Shown: positions 1 to 5,559 of the stretch, piece after piece
Layout: each line of letters starts with the position of its first letter
How positions within the stretch are numbered: position 1 is the first letter of the stretch
Assembly: GCA_027859055.1 (NCBI GenBank)
Contig: JAQIBO010000473.1
Span: forward strand, 1 to 6,529
Source of the DNA: Spirochaeta sp.
Lineage (GTDB): Bacteria > Spirochaetota > Spirochaetia > DSM-27196 > Alkalispirochaetaceae
DNA: 6,529 nt
Direction: 5' to 3'
The notes under the pieces: generated by a model
The model's input: only the letters and a program-made list of their open reading frames with translations
What the model was told of the DNA's origin: nothing
Database searches by the model: none
Made by a program: the position numbers and the translations under genes

Positions 1-1
1 T

Positions 2-544
2 GTTCCGTTCAAGATCAATCCGTCCGGCGTTATTCCGGTGATCTTTGCGTCCAGCGTGCTGACGTTTCCATTGCAGATCGCTCAGGGCCTTGGCCCCGAC
101 GTTCGCTGGCTGCAACGCATTGCGTTCTGGATGCGACCGGACGGCGGTGCGTATCTGATCGTGTACACGGTGTTGATCGTGTTCTTCGCCTATTTTTACA
201 CACAGGTAACGCTGAATCCGATTGAAATCTCGAAGAATATCCGCGAGAACGGTGGCTCGATTCCGGGAATACGAAGTGAGAAGATGGAAGAGTACTTTAC
301 GCGGGTTCTGAACCGTATTATTCTTCCTGGTTCGTTATTCCTTGCGTTCATTGCGGTAATACCGACACTGGTGCAGCGAATGTTTAACTTTCCGCAGGAG
401 GTTGCGTTTCTCCTCGGGGGTACGTCGCTGCTGATTATGGTTGGAGTAGATTTGGACTTGATGTCCCAGGTTGAGGGGCATCTCCGGATGCATCATCACG
501 ACGGACTTACCAAGCGCGGGATTAAGTCCCGACGAAGTCTGTAG
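2..544 (+). CDS. secY: Protein translocase subunit SecY, C-terminal part (5' end outside window)
   Basis: SecY forms the protein-conducting channel of the SecYEG translocon in the inner membrane. The reading frame is open from base 2 and gives 180 residues to a TAG stop. It begins inside the protein (PFKINPSGVIPVIFASSVL), matching the start of transmembrane helix 7 in E. coli SecY (KVNMAGVIPAIFASS). The cytoplasmic C5 loop follows (NPIEISKNIRENGGSIPGIR, around visible residues 72-91), with the conserved PGIR arginine that contacts SecA and the ribosome. After it come helix 9, then helix 10 with the hallmark LLGGTSLLI. The tail (EGHLRMHHHDGL) resembles spirochaete SecY. An internal ATG at 38 is not the start; the gene enters from the left. 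It lies 16 nt upstream of rpmJ with no adk, map or infA in between. Identification is secure. Confidence 0.97.
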   Translation, partial: VPFKINPSGVIPVIFASSVLTFPLQIAQGLGPDVRWLQRIAFWMRPDGGAYLIVYTVLIVFFAYFYTQVTLNPIEISKNIRENGGSIPGIRSEKMEEYFTRVLNRIILPGSLFLAFIAVIPTLVQRMFNFPQEVAFLLGGTSLLIMVGVDLDLMSQVEGHLRMHHHDGLTKRGIKSRRSL

Positions 545-560
545 GCAGGAAGGTGGTTGT

Positions 561-677
561 ATGAAAGTTCGTTCAAGTGTTAAACCGATTTGTGCAAGTT
601 GTAAGGTGATTCGGCGACGAGGTGTCGTCCGGGTTATCTGTTCCAATCCGAAGCACAAACAACGCCAGAAGGGGTAA
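561..677 (+). CDS. rpmJ: 50S ribosomal protein L36, zinc-binding form
   Basis: L36 is a small protein of the large ribosomal subunit that helps stabilise 23S rRNA folding. The frame encodes 38 residues, the usual length. It starts MKVRSSVKPICASCK and ends CSNPKHKQRQKG. The zinc ligands Cys11, Cys14, Cys27 and His32 are all present, so this is the zinc-containing (C+) paralogue rather than the zinc-free form induced by zinc starvation. The ATG at 561 is supported by a strong Shine-Dalgarno stretch (AGGAAGGTGG, 547-556). A longer in-frame reading from 471 overlaps secY and has no family support. The gene sits between secY and rpsM, its standard place in the spc/alpha operon. The stop TAA at 675-677 is followed 3 nt later by the rpsM ATG. 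Confidence 0.97.
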   Translation: MKVRSSVKPICASCKVIRRRGVVRVICSNPKHKQRQKG

Positions 678-680
678 TTG

Positions 681-1046
681 ATGGCTCGTATCGCAGGTAT
701 CGATCTTCCGAATAAACATGTCGATGTCGCTCTCACCTATATTTATGGAATCGGGCGGTCCTCCGCTATTGCGATTTGTAAAGCTGCGGGTGTGGACACG
801 GAACGGCGCGTCGGAGAGTTGAGTTCAGATGAACTGAACCAGGTTCGGCAGATCATTGAAAACGACTACACCGTGGAAGGACGACTCCGCACGCAGGTTT
901 CCCTGAACATCAAGCGTTTGATGGACATAGGTTCCTATCGTGGACTGCGACATCGGAAAGGGTTGCCCGTTCGGGGACAGCAGACGCGGACTAACGCCCG
1001 GACCCGGAAAGGGAAGCGGAAGACGGTCGCAGGAAAGAAGAAATAG
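681..1046 (+). CDS. rpsM: 30S ribosomal protein S13
   Basis: S13 binds 16S rRNA in the head of the small subunit and contributes to the intersubunit bridges and P-site tRNA contacts. The product is 121 residues, normal length, starting MARIAGIDLPNKH. It has the early Y-I-Y-G-I-G segment (residues 20-25), a helical middle, and the C-terminal S13 signature RGLRHRKGLPVRGQQTRTNA (87-106). A lysine/arginine-rich tail (107-121) reaches toward the tRNAs. A TTG at 678 is in frame, but the ATG at 681 is preferred: it gives the canonical N-terminus and the Shine-Dalgarno AGAAGGGG (667-674) is then 6 nt away. That Shine-Dalgarno lies inside the end of rpmJ, suggesting translational coupling. No anomalies seen. 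Confidence 0.97.
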   Translation: MARIAGIDLPNKHVDVALTYIYGIGRSSAIAICKAAGVDTERRVGELSSDELNQVRQIIENDYTVEGRLRTQVSLNIKRLMDIGSYRGLRHRKGLPVRGQQTRTNARTRKGKRKTVAGKKK

Positions 1047-1060
1047 GGAGGGCCTGAACG

Positions 1061-1444
1061 TTGGCCAAAGTGACGAAGAAAAAGAAAGAAAAGAAGTCTA
1101 TCTATGAGGGCCGTGTGGTCATCCAGGCGACGTTCAACAATACGATTGTCACGATCAGTGACATGAACGGAAACGTCGTATCGTGGAGCAGTGCGGGTTC
1201 TCTCGGATTTCGTGGTGCAAAAAAATCCACGCCGTACGCGGCGCAGTCAACCGCCGAGACGGCGGGACAGAAGGCGTTGTCGTCGGGGCTCCAGGAAGTT
1301 CACGTATTTGTGAAAGGACCCGGTGTCGGGCGCGAATCTGCGATTCGCGCACTCGGCCAGTTGGGACTTCGGGTACGGTCAATAGAAGACATCACGCCGA
1401 TTCCCCACAACGGATGTCGTCCTCGCAAGAGCCGGCGCGTCTGA
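1061..1444 (+). CDS. rpsK: 30S ribosomal protein S11
   Basis: S11 is a small-subunit platform protein that contacts 16S rRNA near the Shine-Dalgarno/anti-Shine-Dalgarno helix. The product is 127 residues. A short lysine-rich N-terminus (KKKKEKK, 6-12) leads into the conserved core: IQATFNNTIVTISD (21-34), GSLGFRGAKKSTPYAAQ (46-62), VFVKGPGVGRESAIRAL (82-98) and ITPIPHNGCRPRKSRRV (111-127). Asn117-Gly118 is the dipeptide at which isoaspartate forms in E. coli S11. Initiation is at TTG (1061). The Shine-Dalgarno AGGGAGG (1045-1051) overlaps the rpsM stop, 9 nt upstream, and no ATG or GTG start fits better. In many other phyla rpsD follows; here rpoA follows directly. Confidence 0.97.
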   Translation: MAKVTKKKKEKKSIYEGRVVIQATFNNTIVTISDMNGNVVSWSSAGSLGFRGAKKSTPYAAQSTAETAGQKALSSGLQEVHVFVKGPGVGRESAIRALGQLGLRVRSIEDITPIPHNGCRPRKSRRV

Positions 1445-1468
1445 TCAGGTCCGGGAAAGGAGACAGGT

Positions 1469-2521
1469 ATGGCTCGAAAAGCATTACTCAAAGGATTTAA
1501 ACGCCCGAAGGGTATCACCTTTGAACCGAGCGAATCCGGTCCGGACCATGGCACATTCGTTGCGTATCCGTTTGAACGCGGGTATGGAACTACGGTAGGG
1601 AACTCTCTCCGGCGTGTGCTTCTGAGTTCGATCCCCGGATGCGCCGTGACGGCGGTTCGTATCACCGTCTACGACGCGGATGGAAATCAGCGATTTCTGT
1701 CCAGCGAATACGAATCGATACCGGGAGTGATGGAAGATACCCCGGATATCCTCAACAAGATCAAACGTTTTCAGATCAAGCTTCCCGACGATGTCGATCA
1801 GAAGGTTGTTTTTATTGAGCTGAAAGGAGCGCAGGCGGTAAACGCCGGGACGTTCGCCGTTGACGACGTTGAGATCACCAACCCCGATCTTCCGGTCATG
1901 AACCTGATGGAAGACGGATGGCTTGACGTGGAGCTCCAGATCGACCTGAACCGCGGGTATGTACCGGCGGAACTGAACGAGCAGTACATCGATGAAGTCG
2001 GAACGATTCCGATGGACGCGGTCTATTCGCCGATCAGGCGTGTGAAGTATGCGATCGAGAATACCCGCGTTGGCCAGCGTAGCGATTACGACAAACTTGT
2101 CCTGGACGTGTGGACCGACGGAACGATATCTCCGGTTGATGCGGTTGGTGAGGCGGCGAAGATCGCGAAGGACCATTTTGACGTTTTCATTAACTTCAAC
2201 GAGGATGAGGTTGGTTCCGACGAAGAGGAAGACGAGGATATGCGACTTGTCCGGGAGATACTTGCGACACCGGTGGACGAGCTGGAGCTTTCGGTGCGTG
2301 CGAGTAACTGTCTGAAAAATGCGAATATCAACAACCTCGGGGATTTGACGCAGAAGACAGAAGACGAGATCGCCAAGACCCGCAACTTTGGGAAAAAGTC
2401 GCTGCAGGAGATCAAGGAAAAGCTGCAGGAATGGGAACTGAACCTCGGTATGACCGACTACAGCGTACTGAAAGACAACCCGGTTTTTCTGAAGAAGAAG
2501 GAAGAGAAGAATGAAGCATAA
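1469..2521 (+). CDS. rpoA: DNA-directed RNA polymerase subunit alpha
   Basis: The alpha subunit dimerises to nucleate RNA polymerase assembly and contacts UP elements and activators through its C-terminal domain. The product is 350 residues, slightly longer than the E. coli protein (329). The N-terminal domain (about 1-245) contains FVAYPFERGYGTTVGNSLRR (30-49), the conserved assembly region. A very acidic linker follows (EDEVGSDEEEDED, 245-257). The C-terminal domain (about 268-328) keeps the DNA-binding determinants equivalent to E. coli R265, N268, C269 and G296-S299: Arg277, Asn280, Cys281 and Gly308-Lys-Lys-Ser311. A lysine/glutamate-rich tail ends the protein. The ATG at 1469 has the Shine-Dalgarno AAAGGAG (1456-1462) 6 nt upstream. 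The end overlaps rplQ by 11 nt. The N-terminal sequence MARKALLKGFKRPKGITFEP is spirochaete-like. Confidence 0.98.
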   Translation: MARKALLKGFKRPKGITFEPSESGPDHGTFVAYPFERGYGTTVGNSLRRVLLSSIPGCAVTAVRITVYDADGNQRFLSSEYESIPGVMEDTPDILNKIKRFQIKLPDDVDQKVVFIELKGAQAVNAGTFAVDDVEITNPDLPVMNLMEDGWLDVELQIDLNRGYVPAELNEQYIDEVGTIPMDAVYSPIRRVKYAIENTRVGQRSDYDKLVLDVWTDGTISPVDAVGEAAKIAKDHFDVFINFNEDEVGSDEEEDEDMRLVREILATPVDELELSVRASNCLKNANINNLGDLTQKTEDEIAKTRNFGKKSLQEIKEKLQEWELNLGMTDYSVLKDNPVFLKKKEEKNEA

Positions 2522-3128
2522 GGTCGGATACAATCGGCTTGGGCGTCGGACCGGTCACCGCAAGGCGATGACGCGGAACATGCTGACCTCCCTGTTCCGA
2601 TATGGACGCATAAAGACGACAAAAGCGAAGGCTCTCGCTGTTCGGCGTACTGCAGAGAAGATGATCACGCGGACCAAGCTTGACAGCGTGCATAATCGGC
2701 GTATCATCGGGAAGGACATAAAGGACAAAGCGGTCCTCGCGAAGATGTTCACCGAGATCGGACCGCGTTTCAAGGAACTGCCGGGGGGTTACACGCGGGT
2801 CCTCAAACTTGGCCCGCGGCCGAGCGACGCCGCGGAGATGGTAATTCTCGAGCTGCTTTCGGAAGACGAAACGGTCGAGAAGAAGAGCTCCAAGAAAAAA
2901 GCTGCTGCGAAGGCCGGAGCGAAGAAAGAGCCGGCAGCCAGGAAAGAACCGGCAGCCAGGAAAGAGCCGGGTGCCAAGAAGAAGGCCGCCGCTTTGGCGC
3001 CAGCCATCGACGAGACGCCGGCTGAGGCCGACGAAGAAGCTTCGGTCAGCGACGATATTCCGGTTGTCCCGGCGGACGAGGACACGGTTGAAGCTGATGA
3101 GGGCGCTGCGGATAGCAAAGAAAAGTAG
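2511..3128 (+). CDS. rplQ: 50S ribosomal protein L17 with long low-complexity C-terminal extension
   Basis: L17 is a large-subunit protein near the polypeptide exit tunnel. Residues 1 to about 120 are the normal L17 domain: MKHKVGYNRLGRRTGHRKAM, then LFRYGRIKTTKAKALAVRR with the family motif, then YTRVLKLGPRPSDAAEMVILEL. Typical bacterial L17 ends near this point (about 115-130 residues). This one continues to 205. The extension is first basic and alanine/lysine-rich (about 124-162), with near-perfect repeats KEPAAR, KEPAAR, KEPGAK at 139-156, then strongly acidic (about 167-205). It has no recognisable fold and is probably disordered. The start overlaps the rpoA stop by 11 nt, with a purine-rich GGAAGAG stretch just upstream, so coupling to rpoA is likely. 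It is the last gene of the operon, followed by an intrinsic terminator. Confidence 0.96.
   Translation: MKHKVGYNRLGRRTGHRKAMTRNMLTSLFRYGRIKTTKAKALAVRRTAEKMITRTKLDSVHNRRIIGKDIKDKAVLAKMFTEIGPRFKELPGGYTRVLKLGPRPSDAAEMVILELLSEDETVEKKSSKKKAAAKAGAKKEPAARKEPAARKEPGAKKKAAALAPAIDETPAEADEEASVSDDIPVVPADEDTVEADEGAADSKEK
2925..2978 (+). repeat. 18-bp tandem repeat, three copies, inside the rplQ tail
   Basis: Three adjacent 18-base units lie at 2925-2942, 2943-2960 and 2961-2978. Unit 1 reads AAAGAGCCGGCAGCCAGG. Unit 2 differs by one base (GAG to GAA). Unit 3 is more diverged and ends GGGTGCCAAG. The unit length is a multiple of three and starts on a codon boundary, so copy-number change would keep the frame and add or remove a KEPAAR hexapeptide. 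This suggests expansion by slippage or unequal recombination. Confidence 0.9.
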
Positions 3129-3177
3129 CAATAGCTGACAGACGTTAGTCACGTGGTATGTCAAATTTCAGTCAGCA

Positions 3178-3204
3178 GGCACCGGGTTTCCGGTGCCTTT
3201 TTTT
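3178..3204 (+). terminator. Intrinsic terminator of the secY-rplQ transcript
   Basis: A perfect 8-bp stem, GGCACCGG (3178-3185) with CCGGTGCC (3190-3197), encloses the 4-nt loop GTTT. Seven T follow immediately (3198-3204). It lies 50 nt after the rplQ stop, as expected for the end of this ribosomal operon. On the opposite strand the hairpin is not followed by a T run, so it should act mainly in the + direction and is not an obvious terminator for the convergent gene. In the leader, GCTGAC (3134-3139) can pair with GTCAGC (3171-3176), a weaker upstream stem. Confidence 0.93.
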
Positions 3205-3250
3205 ATGCAGCGCCGGGGCGCGTGTCCGCAGTGCCCGCGGCAGGGGCAGA

Positions 3251-4087
3251 CTACCGGGCGGAGGCGGCTGCGCGTTCCAGACGGTCGAGGCTGCTTGGCC
3301 CTGTCCAACGGGCAGTTACCGAGCCATTCGCGTCGACGATGATCGTGGTCGGTGTGCCGCGGATTGCAAACCGATTGGTGAGACCTCCGTCACTGTCAAT
3401 GGCGACAGGATACTCGATCCCGTGGTCGGCGACGAACGAGCGAACCGTCCGCAGGGATTGTTCGGTCCGGGTCATATTCACCGATACAAAACGAACGCTC
3501 TCGGAGTTCTCAACGGAGAATCGCTTCTTTACCGGCAGTTCCGCCCGGCACGGCCCGCACCACGACGCCCAGAACGTGATTACCGTCGGCATGTCCTCGC
3601 TCAGGAGCGTCTGGCTCTCTCCGGATAGAAACTCCGCCGTCAGTTCCGTATCGAATTGGGATCCCGTCCCACCTTCGGTTGAAGCGATCGCTCCGACCAG
3701 GGTGGTACCGATGACAAACCCGACCGTCAGGGCCAGAGCCGCGGCGGCAGCGGGAATCCAGCGCCTCCGATCACGGACGACTCCCGGTACGAGGATAACA
3801 GCGGCGACGACGGCCCCGGCAATCACGCCGCCACGCCCGCCGGGCAGGCGCAAAAGTATCACCGGATCCTGGATTATCTCCTGCCACCAGCGAAGTACGG
3901 GCCAGAGCTTCCATGTCGCAAACGCTACAAATAGCGCGAGGCTTCCCCGGTCAAGAATCCAATTGACCGTGTCCGGGCTGGAGGTTCGGTATCGCGTCAG
4001 GACGACACGGGCTGAAAGGAGCGCAGTAAGGGCAGCGAGAACAACGCCGGGCAGGATAACCGGACCGATTGCGATTGAGTGTGTCAT
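3251..4087 (-). CDS. Membrane-anchored TlpA/ResA-type thioredoxin with Lgt-like N-terminal membrane region
   Basis: The product is 278 residues in two parts. Residues 1-135 hold four hydrophobic segments (about 5-30, 46-65, 84-104 and 111-134). Positive loops (RYR at 32-34, RDRRR at 105-109) predict N-out topology with the C-terminal domain outside the cytoplasm. The C-terminal part (about 140-278) is a TlpA-like thioredoxin fold: PTVITFWASWCGPCRAELP with the redox pair Cys177/Cys180, and the cis-proline loop RGTPTTIIVD (Pro246). It probably reduces or exchanges disulfides in exported proteins; the partner is unknown. The membrane half resembles the N-terminal half of Lgt, including a W-x14-DP-x3-LRLPGGRGG stretch like the Lgt region before HGG, but His is replaced by Arg. 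The start is the ATG at 4085-4087, with a weak GGTGA upstream, and no other nearby start was found. It is convergent with rplQ and divergent from the amidase. No ccdA- or dsbD-type partner is in the window. Confidence 0.88.
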   Translation of the reverse strand: MTHSIAIGPVILPGVVLAALTALLSARVVLTRYRTSSPDTVNWILDRGSLALFVAFATWKLWPVLRWWQEIIQDPVILLRLPGGRGGVIAGAVVAAVILVPGVVRDRRRWIPAAAAALALTVGFVIGTTLVGAIASTEGGTGSQFDTELTAEFLSGESQTLLSEDMPTVITFWASWCGPCRAELPVKKRFSVENSESVRFVSVNMTRTEQSLRTVRSFVADHGIEYPVAIDSDGGLTNRFAIRGTPTTIIVDANGSVTARWTGPSSLDRLERAAASAR

Positions 4088-4095
4088 CGTTCACC

Positions 4096-4124
4096 AATGT
4101 AGCTACCCGTTAGTGGTGCGTCAA
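4096..4124 (-). promoter_or_regulatory. Candidate sigma70-type promoter for the thioredoxin gene
   Basis: Reading the minus strand, TTGACG (4124-4119; 5 of 6 to the -35 consensus) is separated by 17 bp from TACATT (4101-4096; 4 of 6 to the -10 consensus). Transcription would begin about 4090-4088, almost at the ATG at 4087, so the mRNA would have little or no leader. The spacing and -35 are good; the position relative to the start codon makes it uncertain. A weak GGTGA ahead of the ATG would then lie mostly outside the transcript. Confidence 0.4.
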
Positions 4125-4133
4125 ATAACGGCT

Positions 4134-4149
4134 TGTGACGATGAGCACA
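4134..4149. promoter_or_regulatory. CRP/FNR-family-like operator palindrome
   Basis: TGTGA (4134-4138), six bases, then GCACA (4145-4149) fits the TGTGA-N6-TCACA pattern bound by E. coli CRP with one mismatch in the ten conserved positions. It lies in the 104-bp divergent space, 42 bp upstream of the amidase ATG and just upstream of the candidate -35 for the thioredoxin gene, where it could affect either. No regulator gene is in the window, and such 16-mers also arise by chance, so this is only a candidate. Confidence 0.3.
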
Positions 4150-4191
4150 TGCACAGTTGCAATCTGAACTGACCGGAGAGATACTGGAACG

Positions 4192-5541
4192 ATGAGACGC
4201 TATTATCCGCCGGGCCAGGGAATGGGCCCGGTCCAAACAGACGGAGTCCGCCGAATCGGCATCGCCGAGTGGCGTTTGCTATGGCGCAACGACCGGACGG
4301 AATGGCTGCGCGAGATCCGTGACCGGCCGAAACGATTTGACCCATGGAACTGGCAGCGGGCGCTCCGGATATGGCGAAACGATGTCCCCCGGGTTCATTC
4401 TTTGAGTGAGGGCGACCTCCCGCTGGAGGGAGTACCGATGCTGGTGAAAGACCTCTATGACGTGCCGGGAGAACCGACAACGTGCGGTTCCGCCGTGTTG
4501 CTTTCGGGTGACGGACCGGAGGCGCCCGCGGCCTCTGCTGCGGGGCCGCTGATCGACCGCATGGTTCGTGCGGGGGCATCGGTCACCGGACGCACCCAGA
4601 TGAACGAGTTCGCCTACGGTCTCGACGGCCGAAATCGCTTCACCGGGAACTGCCCGCACCCCTTTGCCGACCGACGAATCAGCGGCGGCTCCTCCAGTGG
4701 TTCCGCCTGGGCTGTTGCTGCCGGGATTGTGCCGGTGGCACTCGGGACGGATACCGGCGGGTCGATTCGGCTGCCTGCCGCGCTGTGCGGTATTTACGGT
4801 GTCCGGCTGGGATGGTCGGGTGAACGTCTGGGCGGCGTGTTCCCGCTCGCGGCGTCGATGGACACCGTTGGTTGGTTCACCCAGTCGATCGAGGATATGG
4901 AGACCGTTCTGGACGTGGTTCTCCCGGAGGCGCAGCCCCCGGGAACACCAGAGCACCCCTGGCGCGTTGCTGCGATTGTTCCGCCGGGTATCGACCTGAC
5001 CTCGGAAATGACGGCGATATGGGAAGATGTCAAACGGCGTATGACCCAGGTGGGTATGGTGCTTTCCGAAGAGACGGCGCCGGATTTTCTCGGCGACCCG
5101 GCAGTGGACGCGTACAACGTGATCGGTTCCAGTGAGGCGTGGGCGGTTCATAAAAAGTGGATCGAACAGTACGGCGACCTGTATGATCCAATCGTACGCG
5201 GCTTGATTGAACGGGGCAAGCACTGGAGCGAGGAGCGCCGGGAGGGCGCACACGCAACGAGGGAGCGCATCCGCCGATACGCCGACGAGCTGTTCGAACG
5301 GTACGACGCGGTGATGCTTCCGGCGACGGTCATTCCCAGTCCGACGGTTGACGAGGCGGACGGCGATTTTCGAGCGCAGACGTTGCGCCTGAACACGTTG
5401 GGGTCCCTGGCGCAACTGCCTGCGCTGAGTCTGCCGATCCATCTCGATGCGGTACGGAGTGGTGGGGTCCAGATTCTCGTTTCGCCGACGCGGGAGGATT
5501 CGTTGTCGCGATTCCTGTCGGTGTGGCGGGAGTTGGTCTGA
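4192..5541 (+). CDS. Amidase signature (AS) family amidohydrolase, GatA-like, substrate unknown
   Basis: The 449-residue product belongs to the amidase signature family, which hydrolyses carboxylic amides through a Ser-cisSer-Lys triad. The triad is visible: Lys86 in GVPMLVKDLYDVPG, Ser167 in ISGGSSSGSAWAVAAG (163-178), and the nucleophile Ser191 in GTDTGGSIRLPAALCG (185-200). The 24-residue spacing between the two serines matches family members such as FAAH. The first 75 residues are unusual, with six tryptophans between 27 and 61, and show no signal peptide, so the enzyme is probably cytoplasmic. GatA is usually longer (about 485) and works with GatB and GatC, neither of which is nearby, so a stand-alone amidase is more likely than the tRNA amidotransferase subunit. 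The ATG at 4192 has GGAGAG (4175-4180) 11 nt upstream, a rather long spacing; ATG at 4222 is a possible alternative. The downstream reductase begins within 20 nt, suggesting co-transcription. Confidence 0.9.
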   Translation: MRRYYPPGQGMGPVQTDGVRRIGIAEWRLLWRNDRTEWLREIRDRPKRFDPWNWQRALRIWRNDVPRVHSLSEGDLPLEGVPMLVKDLYDVPGEPTTCGSAVLLSGDGPEAPAASAAGPLIDRMVRAGASVTGRTQMNEFAYGLDGRNRFTGNCPHPFADRRISGGSSSGSAWAVAAGIVPVALGTDTGGSIRLPAALCGIYGVRLGWSGERLGGVFPLAASMDTVGWFTQSIEDMETVLDVVLPEAQPPGTPEHPWRVAAIVPPGIDLTSEMTAIWEDVKRRMTQVGMVLSEETAPDFLGDPAVDAYNVIGSSEAWAVHKKWIEQYGDLYDPIVRGLIERGKHWSEERREGAHATRERIRRYADELFERYDAVMLPATVIPSPTVDEADGDFRAQTLRLNTLGSLAQLPALSLPIHLDAVRSGGVQILVSPTREDSLSRFLSVWRELV

Positions 5542-5559
5542 ACCGGTACAATGCCGCCC

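Noticed and set aside
471..560. Upstream extension of rpmJ starting inside secY
   Set aside because: It would add 30 residues unknown in L36; the ATG at 561 has a strong Shine-Dalgarno and gives the exact 38-residue family length.
678..680. TTG as the start of rpsM
   Set aside because: It sits only 3 nt from the Shine-Dalgarno and adds an extra Met before the canonical MARIAG start at 681.
1484..2533. Long minus-strand open frame (349 codons) antisense to rpoA
   Set aside because: It mirrors a clear rpoA and has no recognisable domain. It is explained by codon bias leaving few stops on the opposite strand.
3210..3221. GC-rich hairpin GCGC-CGGG-GCGC as a terminator for the minus-strand gene
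   Set aside because: The stem is only 4 bp and is not followed by a T run on the minus strand.
3153..4172. Long plus-strand open frame (339 codons) antisense to the thioredoxin gene
   Set aside because: It runs through the rplQ terminator, is rich in Arg/Thr/Ser without a domain, and opposes a frame with WCGPC, a cis-proline motif and coherent membrane helices.
4279..5442. Minus-strand open frame (387 codons) antisense to the amidase
   Set aside because: It is an arginine-rich shadow of a gene whose catalytic motifs are all in the plus-strand frame.
5547..5552. TACAAT as a -10 box for the reductase
   Set aside because: No -35-like hexamer at suitable spacing upstream, and it overlaps the possible start codon at 5551.
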